Of a stretch of 64,000 nucleotides of DNA, positions 60,446-64,000 are shown in pieces; position 1 is the first letter of the stretch; the number at the start of each line of letters is the position of its first letter. Under the pieces are notes generated by a model. The model did no database searches and was not told where the DNA came from. It was given only the letters and a program-made list of their open reading frames with translations. The stretch covers positions 58,554 through 122,553 of the forward strand of contig JAEPML010000017.1 of assembly GCA_017643925.1 (NCBI GenBank), given 5' to 3'. This DNA comes from Roseibium sp. (GTDB lineage Bacteria > Pseudomonadota > Alphaproteobacteria > Rhizobiales > Stappiaceae). The position numbers and the translations under genes are program-made.

Positions 60446-61185
60446 TGAGGTCTGATCCTGTTTGCATAGAGCCGGTCATAATGAGGTTTCATGCGGCGGT
60501 AGACATGCTGCACCCGGTCAGGCGCTTCGGCGATCTCGACATATTTCCGCTTCTGGGGTCGCAGGCCGGTCGAGTTCTTCAGGTTGGCATGGAAGGAACC
60601 GCCGTCCCACCAGCTGTATTGTCCCGTGTCGGCTCCCGGCTCCCAACTCAGGGCGTCTTCGATAAAGGGAATGTCGACCGCTTCGCAAAATGCCTTGACC
60701 GTCCGCGCAGGGTTCTCAAGCAGGTCGCCACTGTCGACAACAGGGGGCGGCGTTCCGTTCAGTGCGGTGAGCAGATCATAAAGGGCACGCTGCTCCGGAA
60801 AGCCGACTTCCGCAGCATCGAAATCCGGCCACTTGGCATACATGGAGGTGATTGTCAGCGCCGGGTCCCGGATCAGGAAAGCGTGGGTGAAGTGCGCCAG
60901 GAAGTCGGCATCCCACATGTGATTGATATAATGAGGAAAGTCCTTGATGAAGACCGGTCCCTTCCGGGCCCGGGCCTGTATGTCTTCCCAAACGCTTTCC
61001 AGGGTGAGGCCCGGGGTGGTCTTGTCGCCGGGTTTGAAGCGGGGCCAGAACGGGTCCTCTCCCTGATACCAGGCTTCGCCAAAAGGTTCGTGCAGGCAGT
61101 CCAGGTCACCGCGCTGGCGCATCATCCATTCAAAGGCGGTCGAGGTGGATCGGGGCACGGCCCACAACGCGACGATCTTATGCAT
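60442..61185 (-). CDS. Sulfotransferase-like P-loop protein
   Basis: A 247-residue protein with the PAPS-type P-loop near its start (ALWAVPRSTSTAFEWMM, residues ~7-22) and a 3'-phosphate-binding arginine/serine element (AFLIRDPALTITSMYA, near 100). This is the sulfotransferase fold, often annotated generically in such clusters. The substrate is unknown; a sulfate-ester or related group transfer in the pathway is conceivable. It overlaps the aldehyde dehydrogenase and the racemase-fold gene. Confidence 0.75.
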   Translation of the reverse strand: MHKIVALWAVPRSTSTAFEWMMRQRGDLDCLHEPFGEAWYQGEDPFWPRFKPGDKTTPGLTLESVWEDIQARARKGPVFIKDFPHYINHMWDADFLAHFTHAFLIRDPALTITSMYAKWPDFDAAEVGFPEQRALYDLLTALNGTPPPVVDSGDLLENPARTVKAFCEAVDIPFIEDALSWEPGADTGQYSWWDGGSFHANLKNSTGLRPQKRKYVEIAEAPDRVQHVYRRMKPHYDRLYANRIRPQ

Positions 61186-62026
61186 TCAACGTCTCCAGCA
61201 AGCGCCCGTGATTGCCTTCAGGCCCAAGGCCAAGTGAACGGAAAACGCGCCAGTAAAGCGCGGTATCGTGCGCGATAACGGGCTTGCCAAGAAGGTCTTC
61301 AAGGCCCGGTGTCAGATGCAGTATCCGTTGAGGTTGCCCATTCGGGCCGGATCGGAAATTGACCATGCCATTGGCAAGGTAGGCGTCGGCATTCGGGGCC
61401 TGTTCCGCGACATATTCGAAGCTCTTGCGCGCAAGGTCTCCGTCAAAGATCCAGCGCAGGGCGTTGACGTCTTCCTGAGTGTCGAACCAGCCCTGATCAA
61501 CGAAGTTGCCGGCCCAAAGGACATCAAAACCAGCCTCGCGCAGGAACCCGGCTGTGCCCTGCCACCAGTCGGGCCAATGATAGACCGCGTTGAGGGCGAC
61601 CTTTTCAACATTCATGGCGCGCAGGGCTTCCACCATTGCGTAGCCGGCCATGTGGAAGGCCATGCCGTGACGGTCACTGAGCCTGCTGCAGAAATCAGCA
61701 ATGCCCTGCACGCCGAGGCCGGACGCGTGCACCCAGTTCGAACCAACCTGCGCGCACACATCCGCACCATTGTCGGCCATGAGCGCGGCGAACTCTTCCA
61801 GCATGCTGAAGTTTTTGGTGCGCTGGCCAAGTTGATGCCGGTAGTTGGGGACGTGCAGCATCCAGCCGTGGACGCCGACCGACGTCGGTGCAATGCGCAG
61901 GAAGTCCGAGGGAGCGGCATCCCAGTCATGAGGCGGACAGGTAAAGCCGACCTGATGCGGAAACAGTTTCTGCTCCGGCGTCCACTTTTGTGGCATGTTC
62001 ATCGAGGGGGAGGCGGCTTGGGGCAT
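61178..62026 (-). CDS. Asp/Glu-racemase-fold protein lacking usual catalytic cysteines
   Basis: A 282-residue protein resembling maleate isomerase/arylmalonate decarboxylase: RIAPTSVGVHGWMLHVPNYRH, HMAGYAMVEALRAMNVEKVALNAVYHWPDW and LTPGLEDLLGKPVIAHDTALYWRVFRSLGL. In this superfamily two cysteines act as acid and base. Here the first site reads ADVCAQVGSNWV (about 88-98) and the second DAYLANGMVNF (about 214-224); both nucleophile positions appear to be glycine, although a Cys lies a few residues away in the first. It may have lost isomerase chemistry. Start overlaps the Rieske stop (ATGA). Confidence 0.72.
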   Translation of the reverse strand: MPQAASPSMNMPQKWTPEQKLFPHQVGFTCPPHDWDAAPSDFLRIAPTSVGVHGWMLHVPNYRHQLGQRTKNFSMLEEFAALMADNGADVCAQVGSNWVHASGLGVQGIADFCSRLSDRHGMAFHMAGYAMVEALRAMNVEKVALNAVYHWPDWWQGTAGFLREAGFDVLWAGNFVDQGWFDTQEDVNALRWIFDGDLARKSFEYVAEQAPNADAYLANGMVNFRSGPNGQPQRILHLTPGLEDLLGKPVIAHDTALYWRVFRSLGLGPEGNHGRLLETLNA

Positions 62027-63108
62027 CAGGCCTCCCGCATCCAGGCCTGCAACGTCTTGATGGAATGCTCGGAGTTCACGCCGCAGCCGGGGTCGAGAAC
62101 GAGTGGTCCCGGCTTGTAGCCCCGGCTGTGCAGGCCCTTGTGAACGGATTCCACCAGGTAGATGTCTTCCTCCACGGTTGTTGACCGGTCCTGCACCGCG
62201 AGGCGGCGCACCACGTCTGAATCAACGCCATCAATCGTGTACCAACCTCGCCAGACCACCACGTGGTCCACGTCGACTGCACGCCAGTGATAGGTGTTGA
62301 GGATGTTGCCGGGATAGACCTGGAAGGAAAACAGGGGCCACAGGAACCAGGAAGAATAGTCACCGGCGTGCTCGTTGGACTCCAGATCAATGTCATAGGT
62401 CATGCGCTCGAGGTTCTGGCACTCTGTTGTGTGGCGCAGGCAATAACCCTGTGGCTGGATGTCATAGGTCTCGGGCTTGACGACACCCGAGGCAAAGGTG
62501 GGGTGGTTGATGGGGCAGTGGTAACATTCGGAATAGTTCTCGACGGAGACTTTCCAATTGCAGTTTTCTTCTATTTCCACCCATTCGAGCGGCCGCAGCC
62601 GGTCGATATGCGGGACGAAGGCCTGAAGTTCGTTCCGGACATTCGGAAACCAGTCGTCCATCGGCTTGGCATCAGGATCGAGATTTACGAACAGGAAACC
62701 GCAAAAGTCTTCGATACGGACAGAGGTCAGGCAGATCTGCTTGCGATCGAAACCCGGCACGGAGCGGACATTTGGTCCGGAACGCAGGCCGCCGGTGAGT
62801 TCATAGGTCCAGCTGTGATAGGGGCAGACCAGGAGTTTGGTGTTGCCTTCGCCTTGCACCAGCTGGTGGGCCCGGTGCTGGCAGACATTGTAATAGGCGC
62901 GCAACTCTCCCTGTCTGTCCCGCAGACAGACGATGCTTTCTCCCGCGATATCAATGGTGAAATAGTCGCCGGGCTTTTCCAGAAGCGAGCCGTGACCCGC
63001 AAATTGCCACGTTCGGCCCAGCAAGCCCGCCTTCTCGACCTCGAAATGCGCCGGGTCGGTGTAATAATGTGCTTCAAGCGAGTGTATGAGCTGGCTGTGA
63101 ACGTTCAT
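62026..63108 (-). CDS. Rieske-type oxygenase alpha subunit (CntA/GbcA-like)
   Basis: A 360-residue terminal oxygenase. Rieske [2Fe-2S]: Cys76-x-His78 and Cys95-x2-His98 (VCQHRAH and VCPYHSW). Catalytic iron: His197 and His202 in ECYHCPINHP. The bridging residue before the ligands is Glu194 (YSECYH), as in the carnitine/glycine-betaine monooxygenase branch, not Asp as in ring dioxygenases. The cluster's BCCT transporter supports a quaternary ammonium substrate. No reductase gene is in view. The start is moved to the ATG with AAGGA and overlaps the RpiR stop. Confidence 0.9.
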   Translation of the reverse strand: MNVHSQLIHSLEAHYYTDPAHFEVEKAGLLGRTWQFAGHGSLLEKPGDYFTIDIAGESIVCLRDRQGELRAYYNVCQHRAHQLVQGEGNTKLLVCPYHSWTYELTGGLRSGPNVRSVPGFDRKQICLTSVRIEDFCGFLFVNLDPDAKPMDDWFPNVRNELQAFVPHIDRLRPLEWVEIEENCNWKVSVENYSECYHCPINHPTFASGVVKPETYDIQPQGYCLRHTTECQNLERMTYDIDLESNEHAGDYSSWFLWPLFSFQVYPGNILNTYHWRAVDVDHVVVWRGWYTIDGVDSDVVRRLAVQDRSTTVEEDIYLVESVHKGLHSRGYKPGPLVLDPGCGVNSEHSIKTLQAWMREA

Positions 63109-63470
63109 GAGCGGTCCTTCCACTCTTCCTGGTAAAGTCCCATGGCGTGACGCCGATTGTGAAAGCGCTCGATGCTTGCCACGACTTCCTCGGGCGCATC
63201 GGCGATGACAAAGGCAAGCAGTGTCTCGAGAAGGGCAATTGTCGAGACGGATGACGGAAAGAATTGAGGCGTTTCCGCATCGACGACAAAGGCATGATCG
63301 CTGCCGACCACGATGGGCGAGGCGGGGCTGTCGGATATCGCGATGATGGTCAGCCCCTGTTCCCGCGCGACTTCTACGGCAGCAACAACATCCGTCCTGT
63401 AGGGCTTGCAGGTCATGGCAAGGAGGACATCGTTCTTGTCTGCCCTCGCCAGGTCATCGGTTGCGATCGT
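63105..63470 (-). pseudogene. MurR/RpiR-family regulator, 5' truncated at an rRNA junction
   Basis: Only the C-terminal half of the SIS domain is left (about 120 residues, LLAMTCKPYRTDVVAAVEVAREQGL... to the stop). The frame stays open upstream (ATDDLARADKNDVLL) to about 63470-63476 and then meets a stop in the foreign rRNA sequence. The HTH and first SIS half are missing. The stop overlaps the Rieske start, so an intact gene would be the first of the operon. The truncation coincides with the rRNA boundary and is most likely artificial. Confidence 0.8.
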
Positions 63471-64000
63471 AACAGCTCACTGGTCTAAATAAGTTGTCCT
63501 GCGGCGAAGATGTAACGGGGCTCAAGCCATGAGCCGAAGTCTAGGGATGCGTAAGCATCGGTAGCAGAGCGTAGTGTGACATAGTTCCTATCCTCTTCTA
63601 CATCCCTCGGGATGTAGCGCAGGATAAGGAGCTTTCGATGAAGCCGGGGCGTGAGCCATCCGGTGGAGAGATCACTAGTGAGAATGATGACATGAGTAGC
63701 GACAAAGAGTGTGAGAGACACTCTCGCCGAAAGTCCAAGGGTTCCTGCTTAAAGCTAATCTGAGCAGGGTAAGCCGGCCCCTAAGCCGAGGCCGAAAGGC
63801 GTAGGCGATGGGAACCACGTTAATATTCGTGGGCCAGATGGAAGTGACGGATCTCGAAGATTGTTCCTCCTTAAGGAATTGATCGAAGTATTGCTTCCTT
63901 CAGAGCGAGGTCGAGAGTCCGTCCGGCACAAGATAGCCTTCGATATTTGAACCGAATGTTCCATGTTCTACGAGTTGGCTGCCCTCGGCGGGACATGCAT
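63467..64000 (+). rRNA. Partial 23S (large-subunit) rRNA, divergent, possibly organellar
   Basis: The sense-strand sequence matches conserved 23S rRNA landmarks in order: GTAACAGCTCACTGGTCTA, GGCGAAGATGTAACGGGGCT, the segment ending AAGGGTTCCTGC, the CCTAAGCCGAGGCCGAAAGG region and ATGGGAACCACGTTAATATTCGTGGGCC. These lie around E. coli 23S positions ~1100-1650. The 3' ~150 bases become divergent and lower GC than typical alphaproteobacterial rRNA, resembling a mitochondrial LSU. No 16S, tRNA or 5S flanks it. It runs off the right edge. Confidence 0.9.

Noticed and set aside
1..64000. CRISPR arrays, insertion sequences, phage genes
   Set aside because: No regularly spaced repeats, transposase or phage structural genes were seen on either strand.

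Overview
This window reads as a chromosomal segment of an alphaproteobacterium. The GC content is high, most genes are collinear in tight operons with ATGA overlaps, and the families are typical of Hyphomicrobiales: a GlpSTPQUV-type glycerol importer, an Fdh cluster with DUF3305/DUF3306/DUF6494/DUF6505, a Porin_2-type porin and RpiR-controlled catabolic operons. A marine Roseibium/Labrenzia-like member of the Stappiaceae is my best guess. That is inference from gene content only; nothing here proves the genus.

Layout. (1) 0.1-8.4 kb, minus strand: a transglutaminase with DUF2126, a circularly permuted ATP-grasp/alpha-E fusion and a second transglutaminase, followed by a secreted trypsin-like protease. 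(2) 8.6-13.2 kb: an orphan sugar-type binding protein, tryptophan 2,3-dioxygenase, an orphan LivJ-type binding protein and a short-chain-type reductase. (3) 13.7-19.7 kb: a complete glycerol ABC importer in the order V-S-T-P-Q-U. (4) 19.8-21.4 kb: a BlaI/BlaR1-type repressor and sensor-protease pair with no beta-lactamase nearby. (5) 21.5-30.6 kb: a divergent RpiR regulator and an operon of N-formylglutamate amidohydrolase-like enzyme, TRAP transporter, glutamine synthetase-like ligase, aldehyde dehydrogenase and iron alcohol dehydrogenase. This looks like an import-and-degradation pathway in which an amino alcohol or amine is protected as a gamma-glutamyl conjugate; it is the best candidate here for an undescribed pathway. 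(6) 30.8-39.8 kb: mixed envelope genes, including a YceI/OmpA protein overlapping a secreted caspase-like protease that carries a CxxCH motif, a porin, an AT-rich gene-free stretch, a PhzF-like protein and a Bcr/CflA efflux pump with a probable leader-peptide attenuator. (7) 40.0-56.6 kb: a formate dehydrogenase island with Fe-S and cofactor accessory genes, chaperone, FdhABC, a WD40-cytochrome c protein and a convergent tungstate importer (TupBCA), together suggesting a periplasmic W/Mo formate dehydrogenase. (8) 56.9-63.5 kb, minus strand: a quaternary-ammonium-type cluster with a truncated RpiR regulator, a CntA/GbcA-like Rieske oxygenase, a racemase-fold protein, a sulfotransferase-like protein, aldehyde dehydrogenase, a carboxymuconolactone decarboxylase-family protein and a BCCT transporter.

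The last ~530 bases are a lower-GC, divergent, sense-strand piece of large-subunit (23S) rRNA that starts abruptly inside the RpiR gene. It resembles an organellar rRNA more than a bacterial one, so the right edge is probably an assembly chimera, although a genuine insertion is not excluded.

Work was by eye from sequence. Start sites were moved where a signal peptide or Shine-Dalgarno sequence favoured an internal start. Operators, promoters and hairpins are inferences from symmetry and position.
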